64,000 nt of DNA, taken from the NCBI GenBank assembly GCA_017622925.1, contig JAGAQC010000034.1, positions 1-64,000 on the forward strand. Direction: 5' to 3'. Position 1 is the stretch's first letter. Each line of letters starts with the position of its first letter. The notes beneath the pieces were generated by a model. That model had not been told where the DNA came from and did not search any database. It saw nothing but the letters and a program-made list of their open reading frames with translations. Shown piece after piece: positions 7,851 through 15,995 of the stretch. Position numbers and translations under genes: made by a program. This DNA is from Ruminococcus sp. Its GTDB lineage: Bacteria; Bacillota; Clostridia; Oscillospirales; Ruminococcaceae.

Positions 7851-9215
7851 TTGAATAAATTAAAATTATCGGCATTATTTCTTGCTGTGATGTTTTTGTC
7901 ATCATGTTCATATATGAATGATGATGGCACGCTGAAATCGGCAAAAAGCTATGAAACTGTTGAATTTAACAACTTTTCTTTTGAATTGCGTGATGGTTTT
8001 GATAAAGAAGAAAGTTCTTTTGACAACACCATGAAACTGACATTCAAAAATGACATGGAATTTAACGTTATGTCTGATTATGACTGCAAAGTATGCGCTC
8101 CCGAAGTGCTAAATCAGAATTTTGAGAAAAGTTGTTTACCTCATGAATCAATAAGTACAGAAGTTTTAAATGTTGCAGACAAGGAAATATCAAGTATACA
8201 TATGACTGATAATGGGGAAGATGATTTTTCTAAATATACATATATGACCGACGCAAGCTCTTTTATTATTTCTTCTGTTTATGAACCGAAAGACAAAGAA
8301 CTTTGTGACGCTCTTGCTATGGAGATAATGGAAAGCCTGAGTTATATCGGTCATAGTGAAACGAGTACGGAGAATGAGTTTATATCCGTTGAACCTGAAG
8401 ATATATGGTTCTGCAAAAGTGACGAAAGTTCCGTATCATGTATATATGCTTATGCGGAAAACATCGCACAGTATTTAAGCGACTGCACGATCGAAGTCAT
8501 GATAAATGGTGAATTTGATACGGCGGAAGAATATGCGGAACATGAGTACATGAAAAATGTTGAAGATACAGAGTATATTCAGAAACCTTATGAAACTGAT
8601 TTTAACGGAAAAAAGGCGTATTTGCAGGAGTATAAGAAAGATGATACGGATATTTCCGTATATTTCATTGATCATGACGGAATAACATATCGCGTTTGTA
8701 CTAATATTTATGAGGCTGACGGAAGTGAAGCTGTAAGAGAAAGTATTGACAGAATGCTTGAAAAAGTTACTTTTAAACCTGTTTCTGCTGAACGATGCAG
8801 GGAAATAAAAAAGTCGTCTGTATCTGATTATACAAGTCCGAATTTCAGATATTCCATAAGTGATTTTTATGAAGCGCCTGATGAATATGCAAGTCAGAGT
8901 TATTTTGAGAGCAGTACGGGAAACACCATTCAAATTCAAGAAGTTGAACGTGATACTCTTGAACATCATTACGACTTTTATGATTATGATATTGCGCAGG
9001 CTGGCGGATATGAAACTATTCAGGCAGGCGACAATACAATTACTGCTGTTAAAAATGCCTATTCTGGCGGTGTCGGTGAGTATACGCAATATGTCTTTAT
9101 GGACGAGAAAAATGCCCTTATTATAAGCATAAATACTGATTTGGGCGATAGTTCCGATGTTATAAGAAAAAACAAGCGTATAATGGATTTTTTCGCATCT
9201 ATTGAGAGTAAATAA
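7851..9215 (+). CDS. Large lipoprotein, unknown function
   Basis: 454 residues beginning at TTG 7851, 7 nt after GGAGG. This start gives a proper lipoprotein signal (LKLSALFLAVMFLSSCSY, Cys at about 19); the longer upstream frame reads through the repeat element and is not credible. The mature part seems to hold two or three similar beta-rich segments (patterns like SLSYIGHSE, KVTFKPVS and FFASIES, each at the end of a unit). AT-rich compared with neighbours. Probably outer-surface; no catalytic motif seen. Confidence 0.68.
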   Translation: MNKLKLSALFLAVMFLSSCSYMNDDGTLKSAKSYETVEFNNFSFELRDGFDKEESSFDNTMKLTFKNDMEFNVMSDYDCKVCAPEVLNQNFEKSCLPHESISTEVLNVADKEISSIHMTDNGEDDFSKYTYMTDASSFIISSVYEPKDKELCDALAMEIMESLSYIGHSETSTENEFISVEPEDIWFCKSDESSVSCIYAYAENIAQYLSDCTIEVMINGEFDTAEEYAEHEYMKNVEDTEYIQKPYETDFNGKKAYLQEYKKDDTDISVYFIDHDGITYRVCTNIYEADGSEAVRESIDRMLEKVTFKPVSAERCREIKKSSVSDYTSPNFRYSISDFYEAPDEYASQSYFESSTGNTIQIQEVERDTLEHHYDFYDYDIAQAGGYETIQAGDNTITAVKNAYSGGVGEYTQYVFMDEKNALIISINTDLGDSSDVIRKNKRIMDFFASIESK

Positions 9216-9259
9216 AATAACACTGATAATTGAGATATAGGGGTTATAAGGGGAACGGT

Positions 9260-9348
9260 TAAATTTTGTAGGGGACGGCGCCCACGACGTCCCGAAAAAG
9301 GGACATCGCACCGTCCCCTACGTTTGTATTTGCGGAACGAATGTTCAC
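9260..9348. repeat. GC-rich hairpin repeat (gtaggggacggcg family), copy 1
   Basis: Starts ttttgtaggggacggcgccc and closes with a matching caccgtcccctac, forming a long hairpin between two genes, with a shared tail ttgtatttgcggaa. A second full copy is at 29333 and a half copy with the same tail at 27455. There is no clean U-run, so it is a repeat first, although it could also end transcription. Confidence 0.6.
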
Positions 9349-9374
9349 CTGATTTTTTAAGGGGGATTTTAAAA

Positions 9375-9857
9375 ATGGAACGAGACAGAGCGTTAAAGAT
9401 AATGAATATAACGGCAGCCGTACTTTTCGGACTGACCGTTTTGCTGTATCTTTTTGTAACTGCCTATCCGAGGGGAGTTATGCAGTTGTTTATGCAAAAA
9501 TCGGATATTGAACTTTCAACGGCAGCTATTGTACATATGCTTTTGGGCGCAGTAAAGCCGCTGATATTTACGGCTGTAGGCGTAATAGGCTTCACAAGGA
9601 AAAATATGTCGTTTAAATGGAGCATGGCAACTGCGGTCGGAAGCGGCATTTTGTGGCTGTTTCCGCCTGCCTTTTTAAAGATGTACTTTACGAGTGCTTT
9701 TGCCAGTATGTACGGAGCGGAAGAGCTTGCATATATAAGCGCGCTGAATAGTTCGGTTGCTATGTTCGGATTTATGAGCAGTATCGGAATACTTCTGATC
9801 TTCGGTTCAGCCGTAGCGGAGGCGTATGCGGCGAAAAAGGGGACTGCCGATAAATAA
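9375..9857 (+). CDS. Four-span membrane protein, unrecognised
   Basis: 160 residues with four hydrophobic spans (about 8-30, 50-72, 78-100, 125-150). ATG 9375 follows AAGGGGGA; the longer frame would start inside the repeat. No conserved motif recognised. It and the lipoprotein upstream lie between two inverted copies of the hairpin-core element. Confidence 0.62.
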   Translation: MERDRALKIMNITAAVLFGLTVLLYLFVTAYPRGVMQLFMQKSDIELSTAAIVHMLLGAVKPLIFTAVGVIGFTRKNMSFKWSMATAVGSGILWLFPPAFLKMYFTSAFASMYGAEELAYISALNSSVAMFGFMSSIGILLIFGSAVAEAYAAKKGTADK

Positions 9858-9973
9858 CACGGCATATGCGGCAGGGAAACAATATCCGCATAAATTGTGG
9901 ATAGTTGTTATTAATTACAGATACGTTGAAAACATCAAAAACGACAAACCGTCCTCAAAATACTTTGAGTTTT

Positions 9974-10136
9974 AGAGCCTGTTTAGTATCTCGGCGTGTG
10001 CGGATTTTCGAGCATAAATTTGCCGAGTACAAGGAGAAAAAGCGAAAGCATACTTGATGTATGGTGAGCTTTTTCAACGCAGTAATCGGCAAATTTTGCC
10101 TAAAAGACGTGTGCGCCGAGATACTAAACAGGCTCT
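9974..10136 (+). repeat. Hairpin-core element, copy 3
   Basis: 163 bp bounded by agagcctgtttagtatctc and its inverted partner gagatactaaacaggctct. Core GCATAC-ttgat-GTATGG near 10046-10062. It is nearly the reverse complement of the copy at 7667, so the pair forms a 2.5-kb inverted bracket around two genes. It fills most of the gene-free stretch 9858-10189, in which I see nothing else. Confidence 0.75.
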
Positions 10137-10189
10137 TAGGGATAACCCTTTACAAAGAGGAGTTTTGAGCAAGGTTGGGGGGAATTAAA

Positions 10190-11173
10190 ATGAAATATTT
10201 AAAATCGGCATTGTTCATACTTCTTGCAGGAACGCTGCTCTGCGGCTGCGGAGACAAAGCTTCCGATGATCCGGACATATCCGACGGTTTGAGCGCGGCG
10301 GTGTCGGATACCTCCGATTACAATTTCTTTGAAATGGCGGACGGCTTGTTCAGCTTCGGAACGCCGCCCTATCTGGCTTTCAGAGAAGACGACAGCGTAA
10401 ACGATTACGAGTATTCCTTTACTACGGGAAAGAAAAACAGCCTTATCGGAGTTATGAGCGTTTCGGGTTATCACCAGACCGCCAAAGGTTTTGGCGAGGG
10501 TACGCTTTCCGACTATGAAAAGGTGTACAGCGACGTAAAGGGCGAGAGCATTACGGTCGGGGACGTTCCTGCCTATCAGATCACGGCGAACAGCGACAAG
10601 ATAAGCTACAGATCAATTATGCTGCAATACGGAAACGGCGATCTGTTTGTGGTCAATATGACCGATAACAAAGGAAAAAATGATGCGGAAAAAGCCGCCG
10701 CAGCACTTTGCAGTACGATAAAATACAAGGGCGAACCGCTGAAAAGCTCCCCCGAGACTTTTGAAAACGATTACTTTTCGATAACCGTGTCCGAGAAGTG
10801 GTATTTCAAGTCCAAGGACAGCGAGAGAGTTACTGTTTGCCTTAATTTGCAGGAAAGTATCGAGGATATGGGGTATTCCTTTTCACTGAAAGCTTTGCCC
10901 AACGGGGGAGATATAACTTTGCTTGCAAACGATCGGTTCGGCGAGTTGTCGGAAAGCGGCGAATGCAGAGTCGAAAAATCGGAATTTCTCGGCTCGGAGG
11001 CGCAGTCGGTATTCTCCGAAAAACAGCTCGGCGATATAACTCTGCAAAGGGAACATCGCTATTTTAAGGCGAACGGTACGTGCTTTGAGGCGATACTTCT
11101 GTGTACGGATTCAAACAAGGAGCAGTTCGACAAGGATATTCAGACGATAACGGAAAGCATTACGTTCCGTTAA
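10190..11173 (+). CDS. Lipoprotein with duplicated beta-domain
   Basis: 327 residues. Lipoprotein signal MKYLKSALFILLAGTLLCGC with the mature Cys at about 18. Two related segments of about 130 residues follow (about 40-180 and 190-327), each starting with a phrase like FFEMADGLFSFGTPPY or FENDYFSITVSEKWYF and ending in a helix of the type AAALCSTIKY / DIQTITESITF. This resembles PsbP-like or DUF-type extracytoplasmic domains, but I cannot name it. ATG 10190 follows a GGGGGG site. Confidence 0.65.
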   Translation: MKYLKSALFILLAGTLLCGCGDKASDDPDISDGLSAAVSDTSDYNFFEMADGLFSFGTPPYLAFREDDSVNDYEYSFTTGKKNSLIGVMSVSGYHQTAKGFGEGTLSDYEKVYSDVKGESITVGDVPAYQITANSDKISYRSIMLQYGNGDLFVVNMTDNKGKNDAEKAAAALCSTIKYKGEPLKSSPETFENDYFSITVSEKWYFKSKDSERVTVCLNLQESIEDMGYSFSLKALPNGGDITLLANDRFGELSESGECRVEKSEFLGSEAQSVFSEKQLGDITLQREHRYFKANGTCFEAILLCTDSNKEQFDKDIQTITESITFR

Positions 11174-11185
11174 GAGATTCCTGCA

Positions 11186-11245
11186 ATTTTTTATTGTCCC
11201 TACATTGGGAAAATTTTCCACGGCGGTTGCAATTTTGTACTCAAT
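11186..11245 (+). repeat. Decayed relic of the 47-kb/50-kb repeat family
   Basis: The stretch with gtccctacattgggaaaat and ggttgcaattttg resembles pieces of the long repeats at 47288 and 49874 (gtccctacatcggggaat; tgttgcaattttgaa). The purD -35 box lies inside the second piece. Similarity was judged by eye and is partial. Confidence 0.35.
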
Positions 11246-11255
11246 ATGATATAAT
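11227..11255 (+). promoter_or_regulatory. Promoter for purD
   Basis: TTGCAA at 11227-11232, 17-bp spacer, TATAAT at 11250-11255, about 37 bp upstream of the purD start. Confidence 0.7.
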
Positions 11256-11292
11256 AATAAAAACAAACTGTATTATCAGGAGGAAGAAAAAA

Positions 11293-12579
11293 ATGAAGAA
11301 CGTTTTGGTAGTCGGCGGCGGCGGACGTGAACACGCCATAATAATGAAGCTGGCTGAAAGCAAGCATGTGGGGAAGTTTTACTGTACTCCCGGAAACGGC
11401 GGTATATCTAAGTATGCAGAGTGCTTTAATGTATCGGCGACAGATATTGAGGGCGTAGTCGCTCTTGCAAAGGAATTAAAGCCCGATATGGTAGTGGTAG
11501 CTCCAGACGATCCGCTTGTTTTGGGAATGGTTGACGCTTTGCAGGCAGAGGGTTTCATGACGTTCGGACCAAAGGCGAATGCGGCGGTTATCGAGGGTTC
11601 TAAGGTGTTTTCCAAGGAGCTTATGAAGAAGTACAACATTCCCACGGCTTTCTACGAGGTTTTCACCGAGAGCGACAAGGCGATAGCTTATCTTAAAGAG
11701 CAGAACAGCTACCCTGCCGTTATCAAGGCGGACGGTCTTGCGCTGGGCAAGGGCGTTATCATCGCGCAGAATGAGGAGGAGGCTGTTCAGGCTGTCCACG
11801 ATATGATAGACGGTCTGAAATTCGGCAAAAGCTCCGCACGTATCGTGATAGAGGAGTACCTTACAGGTCCGGAAGTCTCCGTACTGAGCTTTACGGACGG
11901 CAAGACACTTGTCCCCATGATCTCCTCGATGGATCATAAGCGCGCACTGGACGGCGATAAGGGACTTAACACAGGCGGTATGGGAACTATCTCGCCGAAC
12001 CCCTGCTATACCGAGGAAATTGCAAAGGAATGTATGGAGAAGATATTCCTTCCCACCATGAACGCCATGAACGCCGAGGGACGTACTTTCGAGGGTTGTC
12101 TTTATTTCGGACTTATGATAACTCCCAACGGACCGAAGGTGATCGAGTACAACTGCCGTTTCGGCGATCCCGAAACACAGGTCGTTCTTCCTATGCTCGA
12201 TGCAGACCTTTATGAAATTTTCGAGGCTGTTTATAACCATGAGCTTGACAAGGTAGATATAAAGTGGCACAGCGGCGCATGCGCATGCGTTGTAATGGCA
12301 AGCGGCGGTTATCCCGAGAGCTACCCCAAGGGTATCGTTATGAACGGCTTTGACGATAAGGGACAGGTCGAGGGCTGTTTTGTGTACCACGCAGGAACTA
12401 AGCTCGGCGAAAACGGCGAATTTCTCACAAACGGCGGACGTGTTATCGGCGTGACGGCAAAGGGCGGCGATCTCCGTGAAGCTCTTGATACGGCGTATAA
12501 GGGCGTTTCAAAAATAAGCTTTGACGGCGCGCATTACCGTAAGGATATTGGTCATAAAGCTCTTGAAATTTTATCTTGA
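11293..12579 (+). CDS. purD: Phosphoribosylamine-glycine ligase
   Basis: Joins glycine to phosphoribosylamine with ATP to form GAR, the substrate of PurN. At 428 residues it is full length. The N-terminal VVGGGGREHAI, the ATP-grasp region (KADGLALGKGVIIA, near 140-155), the SSMDHKRALDGDKGLNTGGMG stretch and YNCRFGDPETQ are all present. ATG 11293 follows AGGAGG at 11278-11283. It has its own promoter, so it is probably transcribed separately from the purN-purH block. Confidence 0.96.
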   Translation: MKNVLVVGGGGREHAIIMKLAESKHVGKFYCTPGNGGISKYAECFNVSATDIEGVVALAKELKPDMVVVAPDDPLVLGMVDALQAEGFMTFGPKANAAVIEGSKVFSKELMKKYNIPTAFYEVFTESDKAIAYLKEQNSYPAVIKADGLALGKGVIIAQNEEEAVQAVHDMIDGLKFGKSSARIVIEEYLTGPEVSVLSFTDGKTLVPMISSMDHKRALDGDKGLNTGGMGTISPNPCYTEEIAKECMEKIFLPTMNAMNAEGRTFEGCLYFGLMITPNGPKVIEYNCRFGDPETQVVLPMLDADLYEIFEAVYNHELDKVDIKWHSGACACVVMASGGYPESYPKGIVMNGFDDKGQVEGCFVYHAGTKLGENGEFLTNGGRVIGVTAKGGDLREALDTAYKGVSKISFDGAHYRKDIGHKALEILS

Positions 12580-12585
12580 TGCTGC

Positions 12586-12767
12586 TAACATTGGGATTCC
12601 AAAGGGACGGTGTCCCTTTGGCGGAGTCCAGAGGCAGCGCCTCTGGTGGGGTGCGGGGCGAAGCCCTGCGTAGCGTTTAAGCGCTCCGCAAAGGGTGAAT
12701 CCAAAACCGATTCCGTGAATCGGTTTTGGAGAGGGAACGCCCTGCAAGAGAGGGCGTTCCCTTAGTA
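12586..12767 (+). repeat. Five-hairpin intergenic element (family A), copy 1
   Basis: About 180 bp, made of successive palindromes: aaagggacggtgtcccttt, agaggcagcgcctct, gcggggcgaagccctgc, a variable stem (ccaaaaccgatt...aatcggttttgg) and gggaacgcc...ggcgttccc. Four other copies lie at 15154, 17251, 42449 and 56912. In the other copies the variable stem is caaacagtc...gactgtttg, so both arms changed together here. It occupies most of the gene-free stretch 12580-12895. Confidence 0.85.
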
Positions 12768-12895
12768 AGAACATGGTACGCCGTATCTTTGATAAGGTTT
12801 ACAAAAAATTAACAATTTTTCTGCACAAAAATGAATTCCCATTCGTTGAACAATATAAGAGAGCGATCTCGACTATAATTACGGAGGGGAATCAT

Positions 12896-14347
12896 ATGAA
12901 AAAATTTATAATGACGGCGATCTTGTCTGCGGCTGTAATGTCATTGACCTCGTGCAGCTTTAATATGAAAACGCAGGGTGAATTTGGTAATGCCGATGTA
13001 GACGGGGACGGCGAAATGACTGCCGGCGACTTAGATGAGTTCGGGAATTATCTTCTGGGAACGTATTCCGAGGAGGAGTATTCGCTGATAAACGACTATG
13101 ACCTTGCAGGAAGATTTGACCTTAATTTGGATGGTTCGGCAGACGTTTTCGACATGGTGCTTATGCGGCAGGCTGCCGTATCGGGCGAAAACCGTGAGAC
13201 AGTCTCATGGAGCGTTGACGATGTACCGCTGGCGGACGGTTTTGACAAGATACTGAACGACGAGTACGTGATAACTTCTCCCGAGGAGCTTTCGGAGCTG
13301 ACGGAGATTCTTTACAGCGGTACTGAAAAGGACGGTATATGGGCGAATTACGATGAAGCCTTTTTTTCGGATAAAAGTCTGCTTATCAAGCCGATAATGC
13401 AGAGCTTTTACCGTTCAGATAAGGTAATTTACAATATTTCCTCCGTTTACTATGAGGGGGACGATATTGTTATCCACTGTAACGAAAATTACGATACAAA
13501 GACCGACTACACGGGCGAACAGCTTGTAAATACGCCGCTTTTGGCGCAGGTGAGCGTTCCGAAGGACAGAAACGGAATGACGCCTCGCTGGGAAATAAAA
13601 AAGTTGAATTACGACCGTTTGATCGACTTTATATTAGAGGAAGGCAAAAACGATCAGCCTGAAATAGACGAATACGACACCTTTGACTTCACCTCGCCCG
13701 ACGGCAGTCAGACGTTTTCAGTCAGTCAGGAGGTAACGAAATATCCCGATAAGGATTGTGAAACTACTTTGCGGTTCTGCTCCGTTTTTAAAGGTACAAA
13801 CGAGCTTGAAAAGGTGCGGATATGCGTTCCCGATGAAATATACCGACCGTTTTCGGACGAGAAAAACTACGAGGTCGTATGGGGCGAAAGCGGCGTGACT
13901 TTCAAATTCACAGCCGATAAGGAGTATTCGTACACCTTTGACTACGTGGATAAATTTCCGCGGACGCAGACTGTTACTGTAGATCACACGGGAAAGGTCT
14001 ATCCCGGAATATCTTCTGTTGACGTTATCGGCGACTATGCAGGGGATATGCAGCGTGTCGGAGTTGTTATAGTACGGGCGGCTTATGACGAAGTTCCACG
14101 GGACAGGGGATATAAAATATTAGGCTCGCCCATAGGCTTCGACATTGCCGATGACGTGGAGAATCCAACGGCGGTTCTGCACTATGACGAAAGCCTGCTG
14201 AACGGTTCGGAAGAAAATCTGAGACTTTTCGGATACGCTCCAAAGGTCGATAAATTCACACATTACAACATAGCTATTGACACGGAAAACAATACCGTCA
14301 CTATGCCGGCGCATAACGGTATTTATTTCCTCGCCGAGGTACAATAG
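12896..14347 (+). CDS. Dockerin-bearing lipoprotein
   Basis: 483 residues. The lipoprotein signal MKKFIMTAILSAAVMSLTSC puts a lipid on Cys20. Directly behind it (about 31-100) is a two-loop type I dockerin: DVDGDGEMTAGDLDEFGNYL and DLNLDGSADVFDMVLMRQ. The remaining 380 residues are beta-rich with no enzyme signature I recognise. Lipid anchor plus dockerin in one protein suggests it tethers a cohesin-bearing partner to the membrane. Start ATG 12896 follows GGAGGGG; the longer frame is not credible. Confidence 0.8.
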   Translation: MKKFIMTAILSAAVMSLTSCSFNMKTQGEFGNADVDGDGEMTAGDLDEFGNYLLGTYSEEEYSLINDYDLAGRFDLNLDGSADVFDMVLMRQAAVSGENRETVSWSVDDVPLADGFDKILNDEYVITSPEELSELTEILYSGTEKDGIWANYDEAFFSDKSLLIKPIMQSFYRSDKVIYNISSVYYEGDDIVIHCNENYDTKTDYTGEQLVNTPLLAQVSVPKDRNGMTPRWEIKKLNYDRLIDFILEEGKNDQPEIDEYDTFDFTSPDGSQTFSVSQEVTKYPDKDCETTLRFCSVFKGTNELEKVRICVPDEIYRPFSDEKNYEVVWGESGVTFKFTADKEYSYTFDYVDKFPRTQTVTVDHTGKVYPGISSVDVIGDYAGDMQRVGVVIVRAAYDEVPRDRGYKILGSPIGFDIADDVENPTAVLHYDESLLNGSEENLRLFGYAPKVDKFTHYNIAIDTENNTVTMPAHNGIYFLAEVQ

Positions 14348-14369
14348 AGGTACAATGAAGGAGTAAATT

Positions 14370-15059
14370 ATGCAGCAGGAAAAGCTGACTAAAGGAATAT
14401 TTTTCGGACTTGTAGGCAATCTGCTATTCGTAGCCTTTGGCTTGATATGTCTGTTTTATTACTATACCTACGCAAGCGAAAGCATTTTTTCAAAGGTTAT
14501 CGAGGTCATAGCGTACTGTACGGAATTTATGGGGTTCGGATTGCTTTTGTATTCGGACTGGCTGCTTATCAAGAGCATTCGCCTTAGACGGCTGCTGAAA
14601 GTCAGTTTTTCCGTTTACATAGTCCTTGAAGCCGTGATGATGATACTGGAACTGAACGCTTACAGGATAGAAGCATATGAGCCGTATTCGCTTGCCCTTG
14701 CGATGATACATGCGGTCGTATCGGGCATGGTTTGCTTTGCCTTTTTGCAGCTCGACCCCGACAATGTGAAGTGGGAGGTTGCCATAGGAGCGTGTTTTAC
14801 GCTTATTATAGCGGGAATGCTCGGAAATATTTTAGGCGTGCGAATATATTTCAGTATCATAACGAATGCGGTCGGCTTTTCGGTGCTTTTCGCCGCTATG
14901 AAATTCTTCCGCGATCGAGGACAGATAGAAATAGACTGCTACGGCGACAGGGCGAATGCGGCGGAATTTTCAAGCAGTACCCTTTTCGCCGAAATGAAAG
15001 ACGACGAGAAGCTCTCGGAAAACGATACGCCTGAGAGTGAAAATATCGAAAAAGAATAA
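14370..15059 (+). CDS. Polytopic membrane protein, unrecognised
   Basis: 229 residues with about six membrane spans (roughly 10-32, 42-62, 72-92, 105-127, 133-152, 157-177) and a charged cytoplasmic tail rich in Asp, Glu and Ser. It starts 22 bp after the dockerin lipoprotein gene with AAGGAG, so the two are likely cotranscribed. A terminator follows at once. Confidence 0.65.
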   Translation: MQQEKLTKGIFFGLVGNLLFVAFGLICLFYYYTYASESIFSKVIEVIAYCTEFMGFGLLLYSDWLLIKSIRLRRLLKVSFSVYIVLEAVMMILELNAYRIEAYEPYSLALAMIHAVVSGMVCFAFLQLDPDNVKWEVAIGACFTLIIAGMLGNILGVRIYFSIITNAVGFSVLFAAMKFFRDRGQIEIDCYGDRANAAEFSSSTLFAEMKDDEKLSENDTPESENIEKE

Positions 15060-15080
15060 GCTTAAAATAATATTAAATTA

Positions 15081-15118
15081 TCCGTTTGCTTTGGAAACAA
15101 AGCAGGCGGATTTTTTTA
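15081..15118 (+). terminator. Intrinsic terminator
   Basis: Stem tccgtttgcttt / aaagcaggcgga (12 pairs with two G-U) with a 6-nt loop and a run of seven T. Ends the 12.9-15.06 kb transcript. Confidence 0.8.
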
Positions 15119-15153
15119 TCACTTTGTGAAACTTTTGCAGGTCTGCAATGTCT

Positions 15154-15336
15154 TTACTAAGGGAACGCCCTCTCTTGCAGGGCGTTCCCTCTTTTCAAAC
15201 AGTCATTAAGACTGTTTGAAAATTCACCCTTTGCGGAGCGCTTAACGCTTTTGCGGGGCGTTGCCCCACACCCCACCAGAGGCGCTGCCTCTGGACTCCG
15301 CCAAAGGGACACTGTCCCTTTGGAATCCCGATGTTA
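15154..15336 (-). repeat. Five-hairpin intergenic element (family A), copy 2
   Basis: Inverted relative to copy 1. Starts gggaacgccctctcttgcag and ends ggaatcccgatgtta. The variable stem is caaacagtcattaagactgtttg in three parts (arm, loop attaa, arm). It sits between the terminator and the phage island in the gene-free stretch 15060-15509. The rest of that stretch is AT-rich, with a GGTTTTT/AAAAAACC hairpin near 15430-15450. Confidence 0.85.
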
Positions 15337-15509
15337 GTTTTTTTAGTTGTTAGTGGCGACTTTGCACAAGTTAATATGTTGAGATATGTGCATAACGCCG
15401 AAATTTAAAATTATTTTTCAATAATCAATGGTTTTTCGTTGAAAAAACCGCCATTCCGACCCCTTTATGAGAGGCGAATTAATATGAACTCTCGGAAAGG
15501 AGATGCGAA

Positions 15510-15995
15510 ATGTCCGAAAAGATCACAGAACAAAGGAGGGATAAATTCTGCTGCTATTATGTGACGCTCGGAGATCCCGAGGAGGCTGCTGTCAGAGCAG
15601 GCTGGCAAGGGGCGGCAGCGTTGACGGAAGCGGCGAAATGCCTGAAAGACCAGCAATGCCGCAAAGTCATATCGGAGCTGAAAACGCTTTTTGCCGATAC
15701 CGCGTCAGTCAAAGCAGGGCTGAAACGGCTTGCTTTCGGAAGCTGTAAGGACGCCGTTACCCTTGCATTTTCGGAGGAACTGCCGCCGCCGTCAGTCATA
15801 GAAAAGCTCGATCTGTTCAACGTTTCCGAAATAAAACGCGATAAGGGCGGCGGCGTGGAGATAAAGCTTTTTGACAGGCTGAAGGCTCTTGAAAAGCTTT
15901 ATGAGCTTGAAACGGCGCAGGACGGCAAAAATATGGCGGCAGGACTTATCGAAGCCCTTACAGCCTCGGCAGGTGCGGAAAATCATGACGATTAA
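15510..15995 (+). CDS. Phage terminase small subunit
   Basis: 161 residues. DNA-recognition partner of the packaging motor. The N-terminal helix-turn-helix region (FCCYYVTLGDPEEAAVRAGW) and the stretch through LKDQQCRKVISELK match the terminase small subunit pattern of clostridial tailed phages. Strong GAAAGGAG site. The end overlaps the large subunit start by 11 bp. First gene of an eight-or-nine-gene phage block, all on the plus strand. Confidence 0.85.
   Translation: MSEKITEQRRDKFCCYYVTLGDPEEAAVRAGWQGAAALTEAAKCLKDQQCRKVISELKTLFADTASVKAGLKRLAFGSCKDAVTLAFSEELPPPSVIEKLDLFNVSEIKRDKGGGVEIKLFDRLKALEKLYELETAQDGKNMAAGLIEALTASAGAENHDD

Noticed and set aside
11476-12390. Minus-strand 304-residue frame opposite purD
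   Set aside because: A shadow of the strongly coding plus strand; no ribosome site and no recognisable protein motif.
12571-12774. Minus-strand open frame of 67 residues in the repeat (and similar ones at 42435 and 56929)
   Set aside because: They lie within the five-hairpin element and differ in frame or length between copies. Conservation is in palindromes, not in codons.
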